Below, in pieces: positions 25,401 to 35,195 of a stretch of DNA of 64,000 bases. The stretch is from Scilla litardierei (Eukaryota > Streptophyta > Magnoliopsida > Asparagales > Asparagaceae). The translations under genes were made by a program, and so were the position numbers. The notes beneath the pieces are model-generated. The model was not told the origin of the DNA. It ran no database searches and saw nothing but the letters and a program-made list of their open reading frames with translations. The stretch is from contig CM061132.1 of the NCBI GenBank assembly GCA_030789695.1, positions 27,809,858-27,873,857 of the forward strand, given 5' to 3'. Each line of letters starts with the position of its first letter. Position 1 is the stretch's first letter.

Positions 25401-26198
25401 AAGAGAGATACCCGGTGAGGATTGAAAAAATAGAAACCATGTCCGAAACTAGCTAATCATCCACATACTTGAGGATATCGTCGCGATTTGCAGCCGAGCA
25501 TTTTGCAGACGAAGATCGGTTGCAGAAATCAAAAATTCGTCTTTAATTAAAGCTAATAGCAAATCAAAGTAGGAATAAATTTAAGAACTCCCACTGATTT
25601 GAGATCTGCACATAGAAATCAAAGAAATCGAAGAAACTCTCTCTGATTTGAGATCGGCGCAAAAGAAACTCAGAAGATAACCGTAGAAACTCGAAGATGA
25701 TGAGGGATCGAAGGCGATCGAAGGCGAGCGAGCGATTGAGTTCATAGATTTAGGAATTTTTGTGACGAGCAAGCGAGCGATCAATCGAAGGCGAAGGTGA
25801 TGAAATTTTCGCGACGAGCGATCGAATGCGATCGATCGATCGATCGCCGAACTCTACGCGTTAATTCTCGGGGATCAGGGGTAGATGCGAACGCGGCGAT
25901 GCGCAACCCTACATATGGAATAATATATTAATTCTCAAGAGAGGGAAATTATTAGCGGTTTGTAGCCCTTGTAGTCGCGAAAATTTCTTTCCCTCCTTTC
26001 TGATTTTTGTTCCCGCCGCAAAAATTTCTTTCCCTGCTTTCTGATTTTTGTTCCCGCTGTTGGATTTATTATTATTTTATTACTGTGGCGGTTTCAAACT
26101 GCCACAGAATATTCATTTGGTACCGACAGGTCGTAACCAATACAAATAGAAGGATTTGTGGCGGTTTTCCTAACCGCAACAAACAAACCCGCTAGAAA
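22496..26198. other. Long non-coding 5' arm of the CACTA element
   Basis: No gene is recognised in these 3.7 kb. At 25038-25263 a word of about 30 bp (cttctaagtatcaatc plus ttagtatattttcgaag) recurs about six times. Around 25730-25850 gatcg/gagcg words cluster, including (cgat)n at 25826-25846. Near the terminus a 40-odd-bp unit (aaaatttctttccct...ttcccgc) is repeated twice (25979-26058). Subterminal repeats of this kind are binding sites for transposase in En/Spm elements; that role here is inferred. Confidence 0.55.
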
Positions 26199-26218
26199 CA
26201 GCCCTGTGTTTTGTAGTG
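26199..26218 (-). repeat. Terminal inverted repeat of the CACTA element (right end)
   Basis: The plus strand ends ...gccctgtgttttgtagtg at 26218, the reverse complement of CACTACAAAACACAGGGC. The next three bases, ata, are the candidate target duplication, but the left copy is lost and cannot confirm it. Confidence 0.85.
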
Positions 26219-26429
26219 ATATTTTAGTCTTGTTGTATGTGGGAGCAATTTTAATGCTTCACCAGTGCATCGATGCATTGTCCACAATATAATACACTTC
26301 ATCTATATTAATGTAAAGTGAAAATTTATTTGAGTAATGAAAATTGACATTCAAATTAAAGTTCATTCAAAGCAAACTACAGATGAAGCTACATTTATTT
26401 TAAATGCATAGAAAAACAGAAGATAAGGC

Positions 26430-27244
26430 TCAATCGAGCAGATCATCATTCTCGAAGTCTTGTGCAGTGAACTTGGTCGGAGCTTGAATATCCGCAAGGT
26501 TTTTTTCAGGGGGAGGCTTCAGGCTCGCCTGATACCGGTCCTGAAGGTGGCGAGGAGTGCGACAGTTTCTGGACCAATTTCCAGTCATGCCACATTTATG
26601 GCATTTGTCTTCCCAGTTCTTCTTTGGAATTGGCACTGGACCAGTGTTCTAATGCTTCCATGTGAAGTTTTTCTTCCCCATGTTGTTGTTGTTCTGGGGT
26701 GGTGCTCTTGCTGGCTTCATTGCAGCTTTCCCTTTGTTCTTTCTAGCCTTATTCTTTTTTTCCACTTCTGGGGAGAAACATTATGGGCTTCAGGGAGAGG
26801 GGTAGCACTAGCAAGGCACATATTATGAGTGGCAAGTAGTAAGTCTATATTATGCTCTGCCCGAAGAAGGCAAGAGAGCAAATCAGAGAACTTCGTGAAG
26901 TTGCGTTCACGGTACTGTTGATTGAGGATTGCATCTTTCTCGTGGAACGAGGTAAATGTCTTTTCCAACATACGATGCTCCGAGACTTCTTCACCACACA
27001 GCTTCAGGCGTGAGGTGATATTATGAAGTGTTGAGTTGTACTCAGCAACGGGCTTATAGTCCTGAAGACGGAGATTTTCCCACTCATAAATGGCACGTGG
27101 TAGTATAACATCAATTTGATGCCTATAACGTGCCTCCAGCGCTGTCCACAACTCAAGAGGGTCTTCTATCGTTAAGTATTCGGCCTTTAAGATCCGATCT
27201 ACGTGTCTCCTGATATAGATAATGGCTTTCGCCTTATCCATATC
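26430..27244 (-). pseudogene. copia gag of C2, C-terminal part
   Basis: 27241-26717 encodes a UBN2-type gag segment (MDKAKAIIYIRRHVDR, PLELWTALEARY, YEWENLRLQDYKPVAEYN, LRAEHNIDLLLATH). After a frameshift, 26636-26430 contains a CCHC knuckle, CHKCGMTGNWSRNC, and an acidic tail ending ENDDLLD plus stop. The N-terminus lies beyond insertion E1 at 29553-29353. The remaining 26219-26429 is AT-rich with no recognised gene. Confidence 0.78.
27157..27244 (-). repeat. 88-bp duplication of gag flanking insertion E1, left copy
   Basis: The segment from gagggtcttctatcg to ccttatccatatc recurs at 29261-29352 on the other side of E1. The left copy ends exactly at the E1 terminus (27245). The right copy carries a small replacement that adds four bases and shifts the gag frame. 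This is far longer than the 5-bp duplication that integrase makes. Confidence 0.8.
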
Positions 27245-27512
27245 TGTAACGACTGCTTTTCATGTATCGAGATTTAATATAATATAATATATGTTTTGGT
27301 GGATTTTCTCCTCTTGTGTGGTTTTCGTCTCCGTAACTTTCATTTTCGATCGATTCGTCGTATTTTCTCGTTTCTTCCTTAGGATCGTCGATTTCGAAGT
27401 ATGTCATTCGTGACGGACTTCATAACGGTCGTATCTAACTATTAGATCAAGCCTAGGAGTCTTAGGATTCGATCCCGGAGCTCCGTGCTCCGTATCGGAA
27501 CTTTTGGTGCTC

Positions 27513-27932
27513 ATTAGCCGGTGTAAGAAGGGGCACCGACCGACTAGATGATGATCCAGTCGGTCGGCAATCCTTCTTGGACCGACTAGTGGGCTATCTA
27601 AATTATTCAAGAGCTACTGTTTATCGTTAGTCGGTCTAAGAAGGTTGGTTGACCGACTAGGTTGCAAACTAGTCGGTCGGCGATGCTTCTTGAACCGACT
27701 AACACATCATCTTAATTTTAGTTGAGTTACTGTTTACTCTTAGTCGGTCTAAGAACGTTCATCGACCGACTAGATGCTAAACTAGTCAGTCAGTACTTGT
27801 TCATGGACCGACTAACTCTAAATCCTATTTTCGTTCAGGAGTTACTGTTTACACTTAGTCGGTCTGCGTTGGTCGACCGACCGACTAGTTGCCAAACTAG
27901 TCGGTCAGTGGTTGTTCTTTGACCGACTAGTC
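27513..27932 (+). repeat. ~115-bp tandem repeats carrying TAGTCGGTC/GACCGACTA dyads upstream of the E1 TATA box
   Basis: About three and a half units, recognised by gttactgtttac followed by ttagtcggtct at about 27619, 27731 and 27848. Each unit contains two inverted pairs: ttagtcggtc...gaccgacta, and ctagtcggt...accgacta. The array ends about 40 bp before the TATA box. Confidence 0.75.
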
Positions 27933-28419
27933 TGTGTTAAAACCCTAATTTCTGGGCAGCCGCCAGCCCAACCTATAAATACCCCTCCCAAACGTTTCTT
28001 CTTCCTCCAACACGATCCAAAACCCTAGAAACTCCCCCCTTGAGCCCCCATCTTCCTCCAAGCTTCAATCCTCCATTCCAAGCCCTAAATCCATCATCCA
28101 ATCCATCCATTCACTCTATCTACCTCCCATCTTCCCCAAATCTCCATCAAAATCCATCAAACCCCCAAATCCATCCAAAACCCTAGTTTCCCCCAAACTT
28201 CTCCAATCTTTTCCAGATCTGGTCCTAGGGTTCCCCGGAGTATTTCTTCCGCCTCCTCTCGGTAAGAAATCGATCTACCGTTGTTTTCTTATCTTATTGT
28301 AATTTTTATGAAACCCTAATAAAATACTTGTGTTTTGATGATTGTTCCCCATAACAGCGATTCCCCGTAGGCTAGCATTCGCGGAAACGAACTTTCGTAA
28401 CCGTCATCCCCGGTGATAG

Positions 28420-28552
28420 GCAAGTGAAACTTGCATCCCTTGGTTTGGGCCATGTCTTAGGCCATTTCCCTTGTTTTAGCGTAAAAGAGACTAAACGGTG
28501 AAAGGATAGCCGTTTAGGCGCCATTGACCTAGCTTGACAACGAAGCTTGGTC
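28420..28552 (+). other. Three leader hairpins with conserved loops in E1
   Basis: (i) gcaagt-gaa-acttgc at 28420-28434. (ii) ctaaacgg 28491-28498 pairs with ccgtttag 28510-28517 around loop tgaaaggatag. (iii) gacctagctt 28526-28535 pairs with aagcttggtc 28543-28552 (one mismatch) around loop gacaacg. The same three loops occur in E2 on different stems (33139-32963, minus strand). They lie downstream of the TATA box, hence in the transcribed leader. Confidence 0.75.
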
Positions 28553-29260
28553 CGTCACCCTCATCATGCTCATATGTCACGTTTAAATTCCATTAACGGT
28601 ACACAATTATCTGTTCATGGCATTGCATAGTGATTATTTATCGTGATTGCATAGCACACGCTACAATCCCATGTTTCCTGGCTCGTGTTCCAGAAGTGAG
28701 CCCTGTAGTTGGAAACCCCAACGCTCGAATGTCAACACACACTTATTTTCCTGGCTCGTGACCAGAAGCGAGCATAATGAGTTGGAAACCCCAACGCTCG
28801 TCACATGTGGGTGGGGTAATAGATAAGCGGACTGAGCCCGAGTGGCTTGATCAGCCACTCCGGCCAGCAGGTGAAATCTCTAGTGTTTCAGTGTTGATAG
28901 TGATAGAGATAAACGAGCTGGCCAGTAAGTGGACTCTCTATGCACTAAGTGTTAAGTGATAAGTGATAAGTGCTAAGTGATAAGTGATAAGTGATAAGTG
29001 CTAAGTGATTAGTGAATTGGTAGCTTTTGCTACATCGTGCGTGTTTGCCTCTCTTTTAACTGTTGCATCATACTTAACTGCCATGCCATTGTTTAACATT
29101 TAAATGCTAGGTTGTTAGTCACTTTCAGTTCCTTGCCCAAGTCTTTTTAGACTTGCTGACATGTGCCCCTCTCTCTTTTGGGTGACGCATGTTAGACCTT
29201 GAGCCTGAGTTGCCAGCTGAGGGTGAGGTGTTTGCGGACGCCGAGCTTGAGCCAGTGTTG

Positions 29261-29352
29261 GAGGGTCTTCTATCGTTAAGTATTCGGCCTTTAAGGCTTT
29301 TCCGATCTACGTGTCTCCTGATATAGATAATGGCTTTCGCCTTATCCATATC
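29261..29352 (-). repeat. Right copy of the gag duplication flanking E1
   Basis: It matches 27157-27244 except for a six-for-two replacement (gctttt for at), and is followed directly by the N-terminal gag sequence. It starts exactly where E1 sequence stops. Confidence 0.8.
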
Positions 29353-29553
29353 GGAGACAACGGTAGTAGAACTGTCAGCTAGCTGGGCTACTGCAGGGGC
29401 CTTGCTAGCAGTTGTCTCGGCTGCTGTAGGGGCCAAAATTGAGTGAAGGAGTGCCATTGAATGCAAGTGGAACTTCAGGTCCACTCGCCAGCTCAGGTAG
29501 TTCTTTCCTGCTACGTCAAGGACCTCGAAAACGATGCTAGCCAATTTTGCCAT
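29353..29553 (-). pseudogene. copia gag of C2, N-terminal part
   Basis: The ATG at 29553 begins MAKLASIVFEVLD, with the typical GKNYLSWRVDLKFHL block of copia gag, running into the MDKAKAIIYIRRHVDR block, which is present twice because of the duplication. The intact frame was split by E1. Its product would be the capsid precursor. Confidence 0.75.
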
Positions 29554-31696
29554 TTATCTATGCAATCAAATACGCATGAATTAATATTTGTGAAAAATAA
29601 ATTCACGCAAAATAAATAAACAGTTATGTGGGGATCGACAGATACCCTTAGAAACAAAATGTCCAAAAATGTTCGAATACAGTCCAAAAAAATGAAATAC
29701 CAAAAGAAATGAAAAATACAACTTGGAAACCCATTTTGGGTCGCAGCATAATGCTGATTTCATCAACGTCTTCAATTTGGCTGAGCTCCGGTCTTTTGGT
29801 ATTTTACATTATAATCTCACTACAATTCCTCTCAAAACAGAAAAATAAAGAGAGGAATATAAAAAGGTGCATCTCAAAATGGCCGATCCCAAACCACAAG
29901 ACTGAATTATTTACAACATCCACGTAGTTTTATATATGCTACATGCAGAAGATGTAAATTCAATATAGCAAACAGTCTATATTAAAATTACGTTTAATAA
30001 TTACATGGACCACGGGGAAACGTCATTACTCGTTAGGTTAGGTAACTAACCTTACGACAGAGCGGTCTCAGGATCCTTGTAATTTATTAAAACGTAAATT
30101 AGTATTAATTTTAATCAAATTAAAAATAAGGCGATAAATAAATGAATTACACATAGGATTCATTAACAAATTTATAACTTGCCACAAAATGAGTTATGCA
30201 TACTCAATATCCTCACCCTGATTTTTCCTTATTTTTCTGGATTTTTCCAGAATTTTTTCGGAATTTTTTCGAGTTTTCCAGAAATTTCTGGAAATTTCCA
30301 GGGTTTAATAGGGTATTATATGAATTTAAATTAAATTGGCGAATTTAAATTAAATTGGCCTACAGGCCAGAGGCCCGCAGGCTGGCTGTGGGCTACTGGC
30401 CAGTTAGCCAAAAATACCCATTTTAATTTTATTATAAATTTTGTTAAGCACTGGGCTTCTGGCCCATCAGGTGAGGCACATGCCTCTGCTCCCCCATACC
30501 CTAATTAGGACTTTAGGGGAGGAAAGGGGGTTGGGAAAATTTAGCGGCCAGGGGAGTCGAAAAGACCCCCAAAATTTTTTGTTTTTTTCTGTTTTTGGTC
30601 CTCTTTGAAATGCGACAGGGGGTTGTAACAGCGGCCCCTCCCCTTTTTCGTGTGATTTCTGCATGGGGGGTCGGAACAGTGCCCCCCCCTTTCCATTCGG
30701 CCGGTGATCAAAAAGCCCCCCCCGGACGGGGGGAAGGCGCGCAAAGAGACCCCCCCTCCGACAGGGAGGGGCCGATTATTCGAACGGCGTCCATCGATAC
30801 GGGTTGCAGATGGTCGGACAGAAAGAAATGTCCCCTTGACAGAGGGGGGCGGCACCACCGGAGGCCACCACCCGACCGGAGATCCCCCCGACAGGGGGGT
30901 CGTGGCAACCGACGATCCCCCCGACATGGGGGGCGATGCCACCAGAGATCCCCCCAAAAGGGGCGGTGTGGCTACCGGCGATCCCCCTGACAGGGGGAGG
31001 GGGCGGTGCCATCGGAGATCCCCCCGACAGGGGGTGATGGTGCTTCTGGAGATCCTCTCGACGCCAGGTGGGCCCCTCCGATGGGGGGCGACGATCCGGC
31101 TCCAGGCGGATCCCTCCGAGGGGGGCGTCGTCGATCCGGCGCCAGGGGGGCCCCTCTGACGGGGGCCCCTCTGACGGGGGGCGGTAATCCGGCTCCAGGC
31201 GGATCCCTCTGACAGGGGCTGCGATTCGGTTGAAGGCGGGCCGGAGGCCCCCACGGCAGGTGGGGGGTTTTGCGCCGGTTAAATTTTTTGTGTAAAAAAT
31301 TGTATTTAATCTATTGAAAACTGATGTGAAATGGTAAATCTTCGTTTGTAAGTTGATTTTCTTTCTATAGATATAGCTATAGATAGCTCATAAAATAAAT
31401 CTCATTTATTTAACAACATGCACATGATAAAATAATGATCTAGTGGTGTTTTTTTTTGAATTTCCTCAAGATCCGTTAGATCTAGGGACGATCATCGAAA
31501 AAGATTAGATCCATAGAATGAATCCACGCTCCCGATGCACCATAGAAAGCACCACAACAGATCGCTGCAACCAAATATTCCAAGGGATCGAGCTTCAACG
31601 CACAGAAATCACCGCTATAGATCGTATCAACCAAGATTCCTAAGCGCGGTGAGGGTGATGTAAGGGGATAAAAGGAGAAGCTCAAGAACGAGAGCT
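29554..31696 (-). other. Leader of C2 between PBS and gag
   Basis: No gene. From 30690 to 31260 the DNA is very GC-rich and contains an imperfect repeat of about 36 bp: a short hairpin of the form CCCCCCGACAGGGGGG followed by cg(g)tg. Clear copies lie at 30880-31055 with stems of varying length around loops gaca, gacat or aaaa. The purine-poor side is on the plus strand. Open frames through this array on either strand are low-complexity and not called. The flanks (29554-30680 and 31270-31690) hold nothing recognisable. Confidence 0.65.
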
Positions 31697-31712
31697 CAAC
31701 GTGCTGATAATG
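31697..31712 (-). promoter_or_regulatory. Primer-binding site region of C2 (ttatcagcacg type)
   Basis: On the minus strand the LTR end ccaaca is followed by cattatcagcacgttg. A closely related sequence, cgttatcagcgcgagc, follows the LTR of element F at 36149. This motif follows the LTR in many Ale-type copia elements. Confidence 0.65.
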
Positions 31713-31942
31713 TGTTGGATAAACTCAAAGTAAGAGTAACCACGACTCATATCCATAGTCCTCTATATATTCATCCTCAATGGGGGGTAAGAAGCCCAAG
31801 GGACCAACACTACTTAGTAGTGGGGTGTAATGGAAGATAATGAGGGGAGGGATGCCAAAGGCCTCCCTCAACTCACAACATAATCATATTACTTGTCTTT
31901 TTTAATGCTAATGCACCAAAAAATAAATATTCTTAAACATAA
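31713..31942 (-). repeat. 5' LTR of C2, part 1 (split by E2)
   Basis: The plus strand begins tgttggataaac; on the minus strand this is an LTR end in ...ccaaca. A TATA-like box, gaatatatagag on the minus strand, lies at 31761-31772. Upstream of it in element sense is the dyad CACTACTTAGTAGTG (about 31807-31821). The LTR continues at 34628-34734 beyond E2, ending cccaaca at 34734. Without E2 it is about 0.33 kb. Confidence 0.7.
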
Positions 31943-32962
31943 TGTCACGCCCCGCTTCCCAAAAATGTGGAGGCGAAGCGTGAGAAGGTCCGCTCAGACT
32001 TGAAGCTACAAAGCTGCAAGTCCGATAAGCGTCAATCAAATTTAAACTGCAGGTCCTTGCAACGCGAAACGAAACAAGGATAATAATAACGAAAGAGACA
32101 AAAGAAGCATCTCAGAATATCCATAATAATAGATTCCAACATCGCAGAAAAGCCACCAGGCTAAAAGAAAAAGAGTCTAAAAGAGGCCCAGCATGGCCAA
32201 CAAAAGTACAAAGTACATAAACAAAGTAACGGTGCAAGCACCGACATCTAGCAGCAACCTAAAGCAAAGCAACGCCAACAGTCTCTAAAACTGGTCTCCG
32301 GTGTCCACGAACTCCTCGACGAACGTAGGCACAGTGTCAGCTAACACCACGTCCTCAGCAACTGTCTCTGGCTCAGGGTCTAACATGTGGCACCCAAAAG
32401 AGCAAGGGGCACATGTCAGCAAGTCTGGAAGACTTGTGCAAGTGAAACTGAAAGTACAAGTAAGAGCAACCTAGCAGTTCTAGCATGATGCAATGACATG
32501 GCAGTTAAAGTATGAGTGCAGCAGGTAAAGTAAAGTAAAGTAAAGTACGAGCATGGCATGGCATGGATGACAAGTATTACATGAATCATTCACAAGACAA
32601 GTACAAGACAAGGAAAGTAAGCACCTCGTGCACAGAGATTCTGCCTTTTGGCTAGAGTGGCTGCGCGGGCCAACTCTTAAGCTCAAGTGATCGTTTATCC
32701 CTACCCCTCCACGTGTGTCGAGCCAGGGCCTTACCCCCGAACGGGAATGCTCGCTTCTGGAACACGAGCCAGGAAGTGTTTTGCCTTGCTGGTCTAGGGG
32801 TGCACCTAGCCAGTCAAGGGAGTACAAGTACAAGTATTGTAGTGTGTGCTACCAATGCGACATTCAATGCATGGATGACATGACATGACAAGTAGTAAGG
32901 CGTACAGGTAAGGAAAGTAAACGTGACAGTTTAGTATGCATGAACAACAAGTTTAAAGGTTG

Positions 32963-33139
32963 GATCTAGCTTCGTTGTCAAGCTAGATCAATTAGGTGAC
33001 GGATCTAGTTTCGTTGTCAAACTAGATCAAGTAGGCGTCTAGCCAGCTATCATTTCACTGACTAGTCTCTTTTACGCTAAAAATAAGGAAGTGACCTAAA
33101 AACATGGCCCTAAACAATATTTGGCAAGTTTCACTTGCC
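32963..33139 (-). other. Leader hairpins of E2 with the same loops as E1
   Basis: On the plus strand: gatctagctt/aagctagatc around cgttgtc (32963-32989); gatctagttt/aaactagatc around cgttgtc (33002-33028); ctagccag/ctgactag around ctatcatttca (33039-33065); and ggcaagt/acttgcc around ttc (33123-33139). Read on the minus strand the loops are gacaacg (twice), tgaaatgatag and gaa, as in E1, while the stems differ in paired fashion. Both 10-bp stems are perfect. Confidence 0.78.
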
Positions 33140-33559
33140 TGCAACTATCACGTCAAGAAAACACCGTCCAACGAGTCCAAAGTCACGATTCCTACGTGCA
33201 CAAGTCCACCGGCCTACATCCGTTTTATTAATCTTGATTAGTGATTGCTAAAACATTTAAAATACTTAAAAATACTGATTTTTAGTCTTGGTTAACGTGC
33301 AATTGGGTTGGGGGTCCTAGGGGTGCAAAACGTTACCTCAACACGACGCGAAAGCTACACCGGCATCGGGTAGCGACGCCGGGGGTTGGAATAATAAGAT
33401 CGCGCTCCAAGTCCAGATTCCAATTAGATTCCTCGCTGGAAATTTCAGAGCAATCAACCCGGGCGACGATTCCAGATTCCAAAGCTCGCACGTGCGACGA
33501 CGGGCTACGACGTGCGACGACGTCGTACGCGGCAAGTCGTCGAAGAGAACGCACCTAGG

Positions 33560-34120
33560 TGGGGCCCACAGTAGTCCTAGGGACCTTTGGGGGACCCACA
33601 ATACCTCTGGAGAACTTGGGGGGCCCACGGAGGCAAGTGGTGCGACGGATGCGGGGTTGCGACGAGTGGCTCTCGGTTGTACCCCTCCAATGCGGGAGAT
33701 TCTCTCGGTCGCTGCGGGGGAACGGAGCTGTGCAGCAGCGGGGGTCGGTCGCAGCAGCGGGTGCGGGCGCTTCCTTCGGTCAGATCGATGGGAGCGGTCG
33801 GTCGTGCGCTTGGAGAGCGGGGCGGGCGATGTTGCAACGTTGCAACGTCGCGATCGTCGGTCGCTGCGGGCGTGGCCTTCGGTCGGGCACGGAGCGGAGC
33901 GGGGCGACGAGGCGGGTCGATGCGGAGCGCTTGGATGCGAGGCGGATGCGGGCCAATCCCTCGGTCAGACCGAGGGAACGGAGCGGCGGTCGCTGCAGCG
34001 GTGCGGAGCGGCTAGGATGCGGGCGGGGGCTTCGGTCGGAGCGGGGGAACGGGGGCGTTTTTCTCGGTCGTACAGCAGCTGAACGTCGCAACGTTGCGAC
34101 GAATCGTCGCAACGTCCAAT
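33560..34120 (-). repeat. CpG-rich block of E2 with short perfect palindromes
   Basis: Degenerate words such as tcggtcg, gcggagcgg and gatgcggg recur. Perfect or near-perfect palindromes include gttgcaacgttgcaac (about 33831-33846), ccctcggtc-a-gaccgaggg (about 33958-33976) and tcgcaacgttgcga (about 34087-34100). Long open frames exist on both strands only because stop codons are rare in such DNA. It lies downstream of the E2 TATA box in element sense. Confidence 0.6.
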
Positions 34121-34734
34121 TTTGCTTTTGGAAGAGGCTAGGGCTAATTTCTTGTGAAAATAGGTCTTCCTAGGGGTTGCTTATATAGTATAGATGAGTT
34201 GACTTGGTCTAGGGCTAAATCTAATAGGATTAGAATATTAAAATAATTTAAAATTTGAATTCCAACTACTCCAACTCACCCAAGGGTTTGACTTGGTCCA
34301 AATGAGCTGGAAATTGGCTCAAAAATTCTTTAAAACGTTTAAAACTCAAATAAATTTTATTTGGCCGAAAATAATTTATAAATTAATTATTAAAAATAAT
34401 ATAAAACTTGTTAAAAATATAAAAGTGGTCAAATAAACTCCAAAAATTATAAAATAAATATCGTGGTGATCGTGGCGACGAATGTGAGCTAACTAAGAAG
34501 ACGGATCTCAAATTCGACGTCGGACGACGAAACTAAAAATAGAAACGTCTCCCGTCAAGAGTGAGAATCGTCACGTCTCATCGAGTAAATTTAAATTGTG
34601 GAAAACGACTCGAGAAGTGTCGTTCCAAGATAATGCCACTATTTAATACTCTAATGCACCAAAAATATTCTTAAACATAATCATCATTTTCTTAATATGA
34701 ATGATTTAAGAGATAGATATTTAAAATCCCAACA

Positions 34735-35195
34735 ACAATTATTGTCATTTTAATGTTGTTCAGCCGTAGTGGATGTGCAGTGATACTTTTCCACCTGGTT
34801 TGCTAACATATGTGATATCACTTGAAATATTAAACAATTTTATATTAATTCGTCAATTCAATATTCTTATATAAACAAAGAATGCCCTTTTGTGGTATAT
34901 ATCTATTTGTATTATCTACTACTTAAACTAACAATGTATATTACAATTATAGGTCAATTGGTCTCAGATGGGAGACATTATTTTGTTATTTACGTATTAT
35001 TGCATTATTAATTGTAGTGAATTTAAAAATGGATATATACTATAATTCCATTTCACACTATCTATTTTCTTTGAATTCGTTGATTTTGATTAAAATAGAT
35101 CATGAAATAGCAAGCTCGTTAAGTTTAAAAAGTTTTCTCATAAAGATATATCTTTTATTTCTTAATTTTTTGGGGACCTACAATGAATTTGGTTT
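34735..35195. other. Sequence between C2 and the lipid-transfer-protein gene
   Basis: AT-rich DNA with no repeat or gene recognised. It would be the 3' flank of the minus-strand gene; no firm polyadenylation signal was assigned. Confidence 0.4.

Larger units (their letters stand above)
19677..26218 (-). mobile_element. CACTA (En/Spm) DNA transposon, minus strand, left end lost
   Basis: The right end, read on the minus strand, is CACTACAAAACACAGGGCTG (26218-26199), the CACTA-type terminal inverted repeat. Transposase-related domains follow in the expected order on the minus strand between 22495 and 19786. No matching TIR was seen on the left; the element stops at the junction with element D. 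The transposase is broken, so this copy is dead. It lies inside element C2, whose gag 3' end is just outside the TIR. Confidence 0.85.
27245..29260 (+). mobile_element. E1: Tekay-like LTR fragment, plus strand, 3' end truncated
   Basis: It starts TGTAACGACTGC at the junction with gag. Similarity to E2 (opposite orientation) is clear in the second half, through tagaccttgagcctgag near 29190. E1 lacks about 350 bp that E2 has at its 3' end. A TATA box, ctataaata, is at 27973-27981, with a repeat array upstream (27513-27932). Hairpins with conserved loops follow at 28420-28552. A 10-bp word (aagtgataagtg...) is repeated at 28945-29013. No coding sequence. It is probably part of a solo LTR. Confidence 0.65.
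31943..34627 (-). mobile_element. E2: complete LTR-like insertion of the E1 family inside the C2 LTR
   Basis: It runs TGTCACGCCCC...GTCGTTCCA on the plus strand, 2685 bp, with matching inverted ends. A minus-strand TATA box (ctatataagc) lies near 34181-34190. Downstream in element sense come a GC-rich CpG-rich block (34110-33560) and then the conserved-loop hairpins. No internal coding region is seen, so a solo LTR is likely. No clean 5-bp target duplication is present; instead a copy of about 30-35 bp of the flanking LTR occurs on both sides (31908-31942 and 34651-34681). Confidence 0.7.
26219..34734 (-). mobile_element. Ty1/copia element C2 (minus strand), interrupted by E1 and E2, 3' end cut by CACTA
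   Basis: Read on the minus strand: short 5' LTR (34734-34628 plus 31942-31713), PBS 31712-31697, a 2.1-kb leader with a GC-rich hairpin array, then gag (29553-29353 plus 27244-26430). Gag ends with a stop after its zinc knuckle, and only about 210 bp follow before the CACTA terminus, so pol is either absent (a TR-GAG-like element) or was displaced. Two LTR-like insertions split it. The bases after the LTR at 34735-34739 (acaat) are the candidate target duplication. Confidence 0.7.

Noticed and set aside
30541..31254. Long open frames in the C/G-run hairpin array
   Set aside because: Repeat-driven, Gly/Pro-rich in all frames, no domain, within the leader of C2.
33492..34173. Open frames of up to about 200 residues in the CpG-rich part of E2
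   Set aside because: Overlapping frames on both strands, Arg/Gly/Ala-rich without similarity; composition explains them.
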